From assembly GCA_003116995.1 (NCBI GenBank), contig BDSL01000023.1, positions 124,001 through 188,000 of the forward strand: a DNA stretch of 64,000 bases, in the 5' to 3' direction. This DNA is from Yamagishiella unicocca (lineage: Eukaryota > Chlorophyta > Chlorophyceae > Chlamydomonadales > Volvocaceae). Both the position numbers and the translations under genes were made by a program. This document shows, piece after piece, positions 1 through 11,500 of the stretch. Under the pieces are notes generated by a model that saw only the letters and a list, made by a program, of their open reading frames with translations, was not told where the DNA came from and made no database searches. How positions within the stretch are numbered: position 1 is the stretch's first letter; each line of letters starts with the position of its first letter.

Positions 1-43
1 TCCGGCAGTCCCAGACCGCCGCCCTCCCTGCCGCCGCACCCAC

Positions 44-3000
44 CTCCAGCCGCCCCAGCCCCGAGTCCAGAGTCTTCCTCAGCGCCTCCAACTCGTAGCG
101 CCGAGCTAGCGGCTCCATCCGGTCGTCCACGTACTGCGCCGCGCGCGCGGCCTCGGCCGTCTGCACGACACGCCGTACAGTCAATCAGTCGTCATGCCGT
201 ACATTACGGCACGAACAGCACAAACAGGGCATCTGTGCTCGCCGGGTGCCCAAGCCGCCCCCCGCCATCCCCGCGATATCACGTCTCTGCGCGGCCTGCC
301 GCCCGCAGCTGCTCCCCCCCACCCCCCACCCCGCACCCACCACTCTGTCCGACAGCATGCGGCACTCCTCCCGCAGCTGCCCCCCCACGTCCCGCTGGTG
401 CGCCATCCCCGACATCACATCGTCCAGCCGCCGATTGAGCTCCTCGGTGGTGGCCTGGGTGGAGGCGGGTGGAGGCGGGCGGGGGCGGGGGTAACGGGGG
501 GGAGAAGGGAGGGGGGTACGAGAGGAAACCCGCGGAAGCGCAGGTGGCGAGAAGACCCGGTTACACGACCCGGCTATCCGTGGAAGGGGAGATGGGGTGG
601 GGTGAGTTCTCACGTGTGCCCGCCTGAAGCGTGACGCTGATGATGCTGGAGGCTACGAGCGCCCACCTGGGGCGCAGTGTACGGCACCTGAGCCCCGTGT
701 ACGGCACACGTTGGGCGCAGTGTATGGCACCAGCCATCCCCCGACCTACCTTGGCCGCCGCCAGCCCTATCCGGTTGGACGCCAGCTCGTCCTCGTGCGC
801 CGCCACCTGGGAGGCCATCTTCCACAGCCCGGCGGGGCCCGCGTCCACTTTGGCATCCAGCATCTGCACTCCAGGTAGGGCGGACGGGGCGGCGAAGGGC
901 TGAGGGGCGCGGGCACGCAGGTAGGGCGATGGTAGCTGCCTGCCGCTCCTACACAAAAAAGCACCGCACCATAACACGGCCGCACAACGTCATCGCCGCA
1001 TTCTCCTCCCTCCCCCCTCCCTCCCGCACCTGCACCCGGTCCGTCATGAGCTCGTGGCTCTTGTCAATCCGCTCCAGAGCCGCGTGGGTCTCGTCCTTGA
1101 ACTGGAACAGCTGGTTTCGGTGCTCCTCCAGCGTCTTGAGCCGCGCCTGAGCCTCCGTGTCGGAAGAGATGAGCTTAGCCTCCAGCGTAGCCATGAGCTG
1201 GTCGGTGGCCGCCATGCCGCGCTTCATCAGATTGACCTCCCTGGAGCCGGCCAGGCGCGAAGCGGGGCAGGGCGCACGGTGTGTGTGTGTTTGTGTCGAG
1301 TAATTTCGGTTCTTTTCTGTAACCCTCCGTTCTACCGACCTCGGCCTGCTTCTGCTGCACTGCTTCAAAAAAGCTCCAAGACACACACACCAAGCCAGGC
1401 GCCACCCTCCTCCCTCCTCCCCTACCACCACGGGTCCACGGTTTCTCGCATCCACGGGCCTTCCTCGCAACCTCCCCCACAATCACCACCATCAGCTCCC
1501 ACTCCTCCCCCCCGGATTCTCTTTAACCCCCCCCCTCATTGCTCACTGGCCCAGCCCCGCCGCTATGTCGTGCATCTTGTCCAGCCCACGAGCCAAGTTC
1601 TCCAGCTGCCGGTTGTGCTGGTCGGAGCTGTCCTTGAGCCGCGCCAGCTCTATCTTGTGGCCGCTCAGCATGCCGCCGTGCTCGGCCATGCGGGAGTTCG
1701 TCATCACGTGCTGTTCGTCGTGGCCTGAGCGGCGGCAGGAGGGCAGGCGTGGGGGGGCAGTGGAGATGAAACCCATGGGTTGGCGCTGAAAAGTACACTG
1801 AATAGGTATTAAGGCGTGTGCACGGGGCGTGAGATGGGGTGATGGGAGAGGCGTGGGGGGATGGGGAGAGAAACGGACCAGGATGGTTGGTGGTGAAGAT
1901 TGCCATGGCAATGTCTGCGTGGCACCGCGACATCGGCCCTTCTTAGGTGCTGTACGATGCCGTACGGCGTCGTACTCACGTCTGAGGCGGATCTTGTGGT
2001 CGTTGAGCTCCTTCTCCGTGAACTCGCGCAGCCGCCGCAGCTCGGTGTCCATCTCGTCGATGCGCTCCTGCTGCTGCGCGCGAGCCTCGCTGGCGGTGCG
2101 GGCCACTGTGGTGAGCATGTCCAGCCGCTCGCGGGTGGCCTGGAGGAGCACGTAGGGAGGGAGGGAGGGAGTGATGCCGGGGGAGGTGGTGCGATGCGGC
2201 GGTGGGAGCTCCAAAACACCCCGCCGCTACAGCGATAGCGCCCCGCACCCGCCCACCACTCCTGCAATCCCCGCCCACCACTCATGCTGTCCCCGCCCAC
2301 CACTCCTGCCATCCCCGGCTGGCCCCCTCCTCACCGCGACGTGTGAGTTGAGGGAGTCCTCCAGCACGGTGGTCCGCGCACTGGCTGCGTCGTGCTTCGC
2401 GCGTGTCTCCCGGGTGAGGGTCTCGATGCGACCGACCTGGAAGGAGGGGGAGTGGAGAGCGAGGGAGGAGGTGCCAGATTTCAAGAGGTGGAGACACCCG
2501 CTACTGCCAGACCAAACACCCCTTTCCTCCCGACATTCACCACGGCCGCCAGGCGATGGTGTTGGCATCCTGCCCCTTCTTCTTCTGCAGTTTGCTGCTG
2601 CCCGGCCTCCCTCTCCTGACCCCCTGCCGCCTCTCCTGATCCTCCAATGCCCCGGCCTTGAACCCCAATCCAGGCTCCAGACCGCGCACCCCCTTTCCCC
2701 GCCCCTCCCTGGGGTTCCCCTGGAGCCCCACCAGGTCGTCCTTCCAGCTGGGCAGGGCGCTGAGCAGCTGCTCCACTTTGGCCAGCCGGTCGGCGAGGGT
2801 GTTGTGGTTGGACGTTGCCTGGTCGTTGTTGCGGTTGACGTCGGACTGCGACGTGGGACGAGTGGGGCGGGGATGTATGTACATGGTTAGGAGTTGTGAA
2901 GGGATGGATGACTGGCAGGCGTGGTCGTGAAGAGACGGGTGGCTGGCAGGCGTGCCCTTGCTTTGGCGCGGACGCACGAGGCCTTGGTCCCGTGCCGCTA

Positions 3001-4053
3001 GGCACGGGACGTTGAGTCATGCTTTCTAGGCCAGCCGGAATCGACTCGACTCGACGCACAAAGGGCAGAGCGCCCTTCGCTCGCCCTTTCTTAAATGCAG
3101 CGCAGGGCCGCCGGCCCCCAACTAAACGACTTCAGCCAGCCGGCCTGCCAGCCCTCACGTAACCCTACTACACCCGGTGTCTGACTGTCTGAAGTCCTCA
3201 CGGCACTGCCTCTCCACCGAACCATATGCCACCGCGGCAGGCATTCCCTGGAGCCACGCCACGCCGCCGCCGGTGTCCCCACCGCCGCTGTGACCTCCCA
3301 CGCTGTGAAGGGGTACCCCCGCCTGGCCCCACCTCGACGGATTTGAGGTGTCCCTCGAGCCGCTCATCGGTCGCCGTGAGCTCGCCCAGCCGTTCATAGA
3401 TGCGGCCGATCTCCGGCTTGTAGTTCTTAAGGTGGGCAACCACCTGGTTGTTGAACACCTGTGGGGATCGGAGGTTTGGGGTGATGGCTCGGGGATTAGT
3501 ACGGCAACTACAAGTGCGGCGCCGCACGGTGGTGATGGTGATGGTGATGGTGGCGTGGTGGTTACTGGGTAGTTAAAAGTCAGTTGGGTGTAACCGCCTG
3601 GCGGGCGACTCGCGCCGCAGTACTGCGACCACCAGACCTGCTGGCATCAGCAGCAGCGGAAGGCGAGCAGCTAGGGGAGCCATCACGGCTATTTCCAAGA
3701 TTTGTGTTTGATACCGCTAGGGAGTCGGTTTCTGAGAGTGGAGGAAGACTACGGGTTGCTGGTTGATGGGGAGAGGGTTGTAGGATGGTGTGGGACACCA
3801 GCGACAGGGGGTCTATTTGCTCTATTGTAATTAATTTGGATAAGATGATTTCCACCCCCCATAATCAGATAGTTCAGCCACGCCTAGGGTCGCTGCAGGA
3901 CCGCTGAAACGGGCGCTCGACGCAGGCATCCACCGAGCCGAAAAACGGACCGATGTCGGCCACCTCAGGAAATGATTCGTGAGCACACACCTGGAGCTGC
4001 GTTGTGACATGTGGCGTTATCAGCTCAAGCTGCGTTACATCCAGGTCAGCCAT
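44..4053 (-). CDS. Coiled-coil protein, 3' end beyond the window
   Basis: I reconstructed ten exons, all in phase: 3991-4053, 3333-3458, 2732-2845, 2335-2436, 1980-2139, 1547-1724, 1030-1240, 750-863, 341-454 and 44-160. They give 433 residues from Met (complement of 4051-4053), beginning MADLDVTQLELITPHVTTQL, and continue off the left edge after a GTGGGT donor at 43. The short first exon is supported by a CAG|GTGTGT donor that joins in phase to the CCCCACAG acceptor at 3459. The chain is rich in Glu, Arg, Lys, Gln, Asp and Leu (for example LEAKLISSDTEAQARLKTLE and MDTELRRLREFTEKELNDHK). It has no membrane segment or catalytic motif, and reads as a long helical coiled coil. I do not recognise the family. 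A cytoskeletal, basal-body or ciliary role would fit the style and the ciliary neighbour but is only inference. Three exons are exactly 38 codons long. Confidence 0.72.
2230..2330. repeat. 24-bp minisatellite in a coiled-coil gene intron
   Basis: About three degenerate copies of a unit like CCCGCCCACCACTCCTGCCA lie in the intron between the exons at 2335-2436 and 1980-2139. They are non-coding. Confidence 0.7.
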
Positions 4054-4671
4054 TGTGCACGGCTCCCCTGATTGTTTGGAGGCTTTGAAGAATTAAGTCT
4101 CTAGCGCGTCATATTTGGTCGCATTTATCAGCTACGCCGTGTGACCCCAGCGGGTTCACACTACAAGGGCATACGGCGCTCCTTCGATCACAGCGATGCG
4201 TGGCTAATGAAAAGACTATTGACAAAGAATAAATTTGTTCACAAATGCACTAGGAAGTAAACAGCTGCGAAGAGTTGTTGCGCTATCCCTCTTTGCGTCG
4301 TACAGCTAGCGCGAAGGCTTCAACTCTGCAGCCTGCTTGCCCGTAGACGCATAGAACTCCTCGACGGCGCCATCATGGCGCATTTATGTAATCCCATTTT
4401 TCAACCTTCCACATCCCGGTATGCGACCACTGAACCTCCTTCACTTTAACGTGTGCCTCCGACCTATTCGGCCTTAACTTCCTTTTTCCTGCCAGCCGCG
4501 CGCCTGTATGGAACTGTTACATGCCAATTTCTTCTTCTCTATACGAAACTTCTCTCTTTCCCAGCCGGTGTCCAACCAACCTGCCTGCGCCCCAATGCCC
4601 CAACGCAAGCCCTCCTACCCAATGCGATGAAATATACCTAGGCCTGCCGGTAGCTACCTCTTGTGCGTAAA

Positions 4672-4837
4672 TTACAAGCATTCGACAACAAAACCCTGTG
4701 CCAGCCACACGCACCAATCCGTCGTACAAAGCTGTGCCTGTCGCCACCCCCACCCCAGGCCTCCGCCTGCGCACCGTTCTCAACTGACGCTATTGTTTCC
4801 ATAGCGCTCCATATGCCACAATCTTTTCGGCATTACA
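4672..4837 (-). terminator. Candidate TGTAA polyadenylation signals of FANCL
   Basis: TTACA on the + strand (TGTAA on the coding strand) occurs at 4833-4837 and 4672-4676, with another at 4517-4521. These lie 0.5-0.8 kb after the FANCL stop. TGTAA is the known nuclear polyadenylation signal of volvocine algae. The stretch 4522-5329 therefore reads best as FANCL 3' UTR; the small frames in it have no family features. 4054-4516 shows no gene and would hold the promoter of the coiled-coil gene. Confidence 0.5.
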
Positions 4838-5329
4838 AATCCATGCCACCTCACGCCGCACCGGTAACTCCTGCCACAACCAGGGTAGAGTTAGGCCCTG
4901 CCTTTCCGCTCCTTTTGACTGGCCACAGCCTACCGCACTCAATAGCTGCCGTTCATCACACACTGGCAAGCAGTGTCCTGCCAGCTGCTGCTGCCTACCC
5001 AACCCGGAAGCACAATTCCCGATGCCATCCTGTTTTGCCGGGCATGCCTAGCGGCCTACGGGATACCGGTACCACCTCCGCGCAAACACACCCTACGCGG
5101 CCGCCCCCATTTCCACCACCTACCGCACTAGTCGCCCCTCTCCGGTTACCCGGCCAGCAGCACTAGCACCGCCTACACCTGACCACCAGGACAGTGCCCA
5201 GCCGCTGCAAAGCAACCCACTAGCTCCCCACCGCACCCAGGGCTCCTGCTGCCTGCTGCCCCCCCTGCCTGCTGCCCCGCCACGCCTGCTGCCACCCCTG
5301 CCTGCCGCTCCGCCACGCCGCGACCTTCC

Positions 5330-8181
5330 CTACGCCCGCACCGTGATGGGGTTGCTGCAGAAGGGGCACCGCCCGAACAGTTTGCTGAAGGACACCCGTG
5401 TATCCGGCAGCGAGCGCAGCCACTCCGCCAGGCAGGGCGCGTGGAAGGCCAGCCCGCAGGCGGCAGTGGGACACACCACGTCGGGCACGAGGCCGCCGCA
5501 ACCCGGGAGGCCGCCGGCGCCGTCAGCGCCAGCTCCCTCGCCGCCCCGCTCCTGCTCCCCCTCCCCGTCCCCATCGGCGTCTGGGTCCGGGTTGCCCAGC
5601 GGCAGCACGTGCATCAAACAGATGGGGCACTCAGCCAGCAGCGCCTCTTCCTCGGAGTCGTGGCCCTGCTGCTGCCAGCCGTCGCCACGAGTGGCTGCAG
5701 CCGCCCCGGGCGGCGGGGGCAGTGGTTGCCCCAGCAGCAGCTCCAGATTATCCACCGGCTCCCTGACAGCAGCGTGATGAAGGCACGAAGACACAAAAAC
5801 GCGTGCGACTCAATTAGGCGGGGCGCGCCACGGCAGCTTCCTTAAGAGTTTACCTTTGCTGCTACACGACAGAAGGAGGAAGGGCGACGAGGCTTTCTGG
5901 GGAATTTACGCCACCTCCCCCCCGCGCCCCGTCCGTATCCCGCCCGCCCCCGCACCCACATGTCCCGCCTCCACATGTGCAGCTGGCCGAAGAACGCCTC
6001 CCGCAGCTGCGCCACCGCCTCAGGGGGACCCAGGAACGCCACACCGCCTGGCGGCGGGGGCCCCCGGGGGTCCGCTGGGTCCAGACGCAGCTGCAGCGAG
6101 GCCGCGCCGCCCAGAGCCAGCCTCCGGGCGGGCGGCCCCACGTGACGCCGGGCGGCCGACACGGTGGGCGGGGGGTCCAGTACCCGGGTGCGGCGGTCCA
6201 TGTCGTCCAGGCAGGCCCACAGAGGCTGGCACCTGGAGACTGCCTGCCGGCAAAGGTGCGGGACCAGGGGCGTAGATGGGCGGTTGGCTATGGTTGAGAG
6301 ATTGGGTGAATGCACGAGGGAGGCATGGGGGGGTGGTGTGAGACCGGTGACACAAATAAACGACAAGATAGTGGGCGCATGGTCGTCGGGCAGCGAGGAT
6401 GCGGGCGCATGGGGGGGGGGGGAAAGCGGGGTGAGTGGGAGAGCTGTGCGGGCCAGCGGCGCCGCTTCTGTCCCACCTGTTTGAAAGCCTGGAACACGTC
6501 GACGAGGCTGCTGCACGCACCGCCGCCTGCGACTCCACCCCCAACTCCGCCGTCATTGCCGCCGGGGTAGGCCTGGTGCAGGCCGCGCTGCCCGTGCGGT
6601 CCCCACTCGCTTGCTCCCCCCGAGCGCAGAGAAGGTGCTGCCCAGCTGAAGCTCAGGGGCGTGGGCAGGTCGGTGGCGGCGGTGGGCGGCGCTGCGGGGT
6701 AGTCGCGGGGCAGGCTGAGCCGCAGGCGGTGCTCCCGGCAGCAGCCGTCACGGTGCAGCAACGTAAGGCGGGCAGCATCCTGCGGGGTGCGGTGGGCACG
6801 TTTGGCGGGGAGGGGAGAGAGGGCCGCAGGGTGGGTGCTTTGGGGACGGGATGTTGGTGGTCAGGTAAGCAGGCGGGCCTCACCCGAGCCCAGCGCATCT
6901 TCCTCCTCCCTCTGCTGCCCCCAGGCGCCGCAGCCCCACCTGGTCGAGCTCCTCCAGGCAACCCCACCCCATGACGTCCAGGTCTCGGAGCAGCAGCTGC
7001 ATCACCCGCGAGGACCCGGAGGAGCTGGCGGGACAGGCGGGGAGGGAGGCGGCAGGAGAGGCAGCAAGGTTGCGCCAGTGCGTGCGGGATGTCTAAAGCC
7101 CCCTGGAGAGGTGCCTAAAGGGACCTGGAGCCCAACGCAGGCTGCTGTGCAGGGGGTCATCATCGCACCACCTGCCGGAGCCGCCACTGCAGCGACTGCC
7201 CGGACCCGGACCCGCGGCCCCGCCGTAGGCAAGACGCTCCAACACCTCCTTCACGGCAGGAAGGGCGAAGGCAGGGCGAAGGAGGGGCAGTTTGAGGCCC
7301 CAGGTTGCGCGCTTGCCCGGATGTTGAGATGCGCCTTCAGGCCCCTGGAACCCCCCCGTTTGAGTCTCTCGACCCATACTTGTGGAGGCGGTCGTTTCCA
7401 AACATACTCGGCCCTTTTCTCCCCCCGTCATGTAACCTGCATCGCACGCATGCGGTCCAACGAGCTGACTTGCGCAAGCATGCCTTCTTGCGCTGTCAAG
7501 CACACCAGGAAGAACAGTTTCCTGATTCGCCGCCGCGGCGGAGATACCGACCTGGAGATCTGCTAGGAAATGGTCCACGGTGGGCGCCCCGCGCAGCCGG
7601 TTGCACACGTGCCCCAGCGCGCCCGCCCCTCCCAGGAGCTGCTCCAGGGAGGCGGAGGCCTCGAGGCGGGCATGAGCGGGGCTGCCGGTGCAAGGGTCCA
7701 CGCCTGAGGTGGCGTGAGGTTGCGCATCGGAGGTTGCCCATGGTGGGCGGGAAACACATGGATCATGCGATTGCTTCCCCTGTACAGGCTCGGATGACCC
7801 CATTATCGGGAGGTGACAGCTTACCAAGAATCTTAACCCAGTGGTACTCGGGTAAGCCGTTGACCTACAGCATGGAATGGCGGCAGGGTCCTTATGCGGC
7901 GGGACGGAGGCAGCTCATTCTTGGCGCCCCCCTTAGTCGCTGGCGGCCTCTGTTCCATTTTAAAACTTAATTCCATAAAATTTTATAGAAGAGAAGCACG
8001 GCCGTAGTTGGGCGTCATCGTACAATGTCCGCGTTGCGCCTGGCAACACGCGATGCTGTGGGCGAGTGCCTGCTGCTTATGGCCTCCATACCTTGCTAAT
8101 GACAAATCCTTCGTGCTGTATGCCAGACAACGATGGCACCGCAACAAAAGCTCCCGTCCCTGTTACTGCCGTGTCCGCCAT
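5330..8181 (-). CDS. FANCL: FANCL-type E3 ubiquitin ligase (Fanconi anaemia pathway)
   Basis: Eight exons close in phase: 8092-8181, 7825-7864, 7552-7703, 7172-7248, 6940-7024, 6477-6779, 5960-6243 and 5330-5762. They total 1,464 nt and encode 487 aa (animal FANCL is about 375). The N-terminus has an ELF-like stretch (HEGFVISKVNGLPEYHWVKI). The middle is the double-RWD region, with REHRLRLSLPRDYP, LVDVFQAFKQAVSRCQPLWA and LDDMDRRTRVLDPPP matching the family. The C-terminus is the RING at about residues 389-479, a complete C4HC3 ligand set: CPIC, VCPTAAC, FHAPC and CPFC, followed by NPITVRA. FANCL is the catalytic subunit that, with UBE2T, monoubiquitinates FANCD2-FANCI in nuclear interstrand-crosslink repair. 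The extra length is Gly/Pro/Glu-rich linker, mainly before the RING and inside it, between the second and third zinc ligands. The start is the ATG of the first exon; no in-frame ATG is seen upstream. Identity is confident; the first two exons are less so. Confidence 0.88.
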
Positions 8182-8540
8182 CCTCTGAACGGCACTAATC
8201 CATTGAGTTATGTGAGTAAAGCTTTTAAAATATTTGCTTCCGGCTTGTAAGGATGCACCTAGCAGCTATGCACAACACGTTGGCACTATCCGAATGCCGT
8301 AGAGAAGCCAGACGGTGACAGCTGGCGGCGTCCTTGCAGCTTCTACGTCAGAATTTCGTCCTGGACGCGCATGCAATTATCCATGGAGAAATTGCGACCC
8401 GGCCCGCGGCGGCCCTGTTAGGGCGTCGGGAGTGTCTGCCGAGATGCCCAAAGCAAAAAACAGCTACCTTGCGCCAAGCGGCGACCGCACTGTCGATGGT
8501 AATAAATTGCAAGTGTCATTTTTGGTGCCAATATGGTGTC
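8182..8540. promoter_or_regulatory. Shared divergent promoter region, FANCL / PG-rich repeat gene
   Basis: This 359-bp interval separates the FANCL start (- strand) from the start of the SHIPPO-repeat gene (+ strand). I see no gene in it. It is more AT-rich towards FANCL (AAAGCTTTTAAAATATTTGC at about 8218) and GC-rich near 8400. I found no clear TATA box or tubulin-gene-type box. An in-frame upstream ATG at 8496 could lengthen the + strand protein by 15 residues. Confidence 0.55.
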
Positions 8541-11500
8541 ATGGATGCCTTTCTGTACAACGACGACTGGCCCGTGGGTGCAGGTTGGGTGTCGCAGGCG
8601 CAGGCACCTATTTTTGGCGAGCCCTTCAAGTGAGTCGCAAATAAACTGAAGTCTCACAATTTTTTTATGTAGTGGGCATCTTAACCCCGCCATGTTCTAT
8701 TCATCCTCGTTCTCCCACAGGTTTGGCTCAGACCTGAGGTTCAGCCGCAAACCCCCGACCTATCTGACAGGTGTGCAGCGCGCAATTACCATGGGCGATA
8801 ATGCCGGCCACGTTGAGGCTATTACCTCAAGGGTAATACCCAAATTCCACGCCAGCCCTGTAGCTTGCAACTGCCCTGCCGCTCCCGTTCAACCCCTTTT
8901 TCATTCCAGAGCTGCAGCTCCGCAGCCTGGCTTACCTGGACCCCGCGGCCGCCGCCGTTCAGACCGCCCTGCGCATGCCCCAGCGCGCGCCCATCGTACA
9001 CACCAGGGTCGTCCGCCACGGCCACGGCTCCCTCGATGGCACCGCCTCAGTCCCTCCGCCGCGCAGAGCGATCTCAGCCCAGCGCCGACGAGGTTCCGGC
9101 CATGGCAACAGCCAGAACGTGCCTCCTCCAGCGGTCGACACCGGGGAGCTCTACCCTCCGCAGCCGCCCATGGGCGCCACGGTCAGCCGCGCACCCGTGG
9201 TGCTGCCGCACGGCCGCCGGGTGACTAAGGCGACGGGCCTGGTGCTGCGGGAGTGGGGCTCGCTGTACCCGCAGGCGTGGGCGCCCAGCGGCGCGCCTCC
9301 GCCGCTGATGACGTCTACGCTGCCGCCGTCGATGCAGTCGGTGGTGGTCGTGGAGCGGCTGGACGCGGCGGACGGCCGCCGGACGGCAGCCAGCGGAAAG
9401 GTGAGCCGCTGGGTGATGGATGATGAATTTACACGGTAGCCATAGGATCTGGCGCATCATGAATTTACAAGGTGGTCTTAGGATCTGGCGCATCATGAAT
9501 TTGCACGGTAGCCTGGGGGCTGGCGCCATCATAAATTTACACGGTAGCCTGGGGGCTGGATGATGGATGATGCACTTACACGGTAGTGTGGGGGCTGGTG
9601 CATCATGCCGCACAGCAGCGGCCGACACGTGGCCCCACCGCCGCCAACCCATGCCACTGCCGTTGCGGGCCAGCTGGCAAACACCAGAGCCACGCCTCCG
9701 CTCCGCCGCCAGCATCCATCCTAGCATTGCCTACCCCCTCCTCCCCTTGGAAACACCATCGGGAAACATCCGCAACAACCCACACGCCCACGCCACCTGC
9801 ACCCGGCTGCAGCAGGCGCGCCGGCGGCCCCGCGGCCACCCCGACGGCTGCCGCTGCGCCTCCTGCAACACCTACCTCGTCAACCTGTACGCCTCCTCCT
9901 CCTCCGAGGACGACCAGGACGGCCCCGGCCCCGGCCAGTACGACGTCGCCACGGTGGGCGCGGTGGGGCGCAGCGGCCCCTCCTTCACCATCCGCGGCCG
10001 GACCGCGCCCACCGCGGCCGCGCTGACTAACGCCGAGTCGATGAAGGTGCCCGGTGAGTCGATGAAGGTGCCCGGTGAGTCGATGAAGGTGCCCGGTGAG
10101 TCGATGAAGGTGCCCGGTGAGTCGCCGCAGAGGCTGGGTTAATCGGCCGCGGGCTGCGCTTTAGCGTGCTGGCTTGGCCCGCGGTGCAACAAGACCGGTC
10201 GGGATACGGCCGAATCCAGAAATGGGGGCCGCAGGTCAGCCCCTGACGAGTCCATCCCATCCCCGTGTGCACTCCTCTCTCGCCTCACGCCCCCGCAGGT
10301 CCTGGAGCGTACGACGTGCAGCGTCCCGCCGCGGACGGCCCCGCCTTCACCATCAAGGGCCGGCCCCGGGCTCCCAGCACGCTGCCCGACGACCTGCCTG
10401 GCCCCGGCGAGTACCATGACGCCGGCAGGACCAAGTGCGTCGTGAGGGCGGAGGGCGAGGAAGCATAGGGGGCGAGAGGCGGGAAGGAAGGGAGGCGGGG
10501 GGGTGACGGGGGTTGGCGGGCGGCTGCGCATGGGTTTTGGATGATGCACTGTGATGACATCGGTGCTGAACTCCCGGGGACATCTTCCCGGGGGGCGAAG
10601 CGTTTGGTTCCCCTCCATCCGTGCCCCGGTGTTGGCTCCGCAGCCGCGACGGCCCCGCGTTCACGCTGGGGTTGAAAGCCAAGCGCAAGTTCGACACGGA
10701 CGCACCGGGGCCAGGGCACTACGTCGTGGAGGGGCCGGCACGGACAGGTGATGGGGCGGGGGGGCACCGGGGCGGGGCCAGAAAGGGCGGGTGCGTGGAG
10801 ATGCTTTTGGTAGCATGAGGACATGGCACATGGGGAAAGCGCGGGTAATGGCGAGGATCACAGATAAGCTGACGGGAGGAGAGGTTGGAAAACAACCGAC
10901 AGATAGGTTATAAAATTTGCCCGATATTCCTCGCCGGAAGAGCCGTAACCCTGGCCTCCGCCCCGCCCGTTCGCGGCCCCCATCCACTTAGCTTCTCGCT
11001 CCCTTTTCCGCGCCGTCTGCAGGCCCAGCCATCACCATCGCCGCCCGGCCCCGGCCGCGCGCTCCGGAACCCACCCCCGGCCCTCAGGACTACCAGCAGC
11101 AGCTGCAGCTATCTCCTGGCCGGGAGGGCCCCGCGTTCACCATCTACGGCAGGTGGGGTCCCGCCGGCACGGCAGCGAACGCAGTCGGGGGATGAGGGGC
11201 AGCGACGTCCCCCCACGAATACCCTTGATTGCGCATTCCTTCTACTAGCCCTCCCGCTGGGTTGCCGCTTGCGTCCTAGTGCTGCTGATGCTGCTGCTGC
11301 TGCTTGCGGTCTGATGCTGATGCTCCCTGTCCGGTACATACGCGCCCGCGACAACTCATCCAGCTCGGTCCACGGGCACCCCTCTCGTCCGTACTCAGGC
11401 TCGATCCAAAGCCCGACACCGACGCCCCAGCGCCCGGCGAGTACGACCTGCCCACAGCCTGGAGGACAGGTGCGGCACCGGGTGGGGCAGCTGTAGGACT

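Noticed and set aside
4453..5166. Small + strand proteins between the coiled-coil gene and FANCL
   Set aside because: The frames are Pro/Thr/Ala-rich, lack motifs, and lie where the FANCL 3' UTR with TGTAA signals is expected.
8418..8693. FANCL first exon further upstream on the - strand
   Set aside because: The + strand of this stretch encodes the first exon of the PG-rich gene with a matching donor. A FANCL start at 8181 gives an in-phase ELF-like N-terminus.
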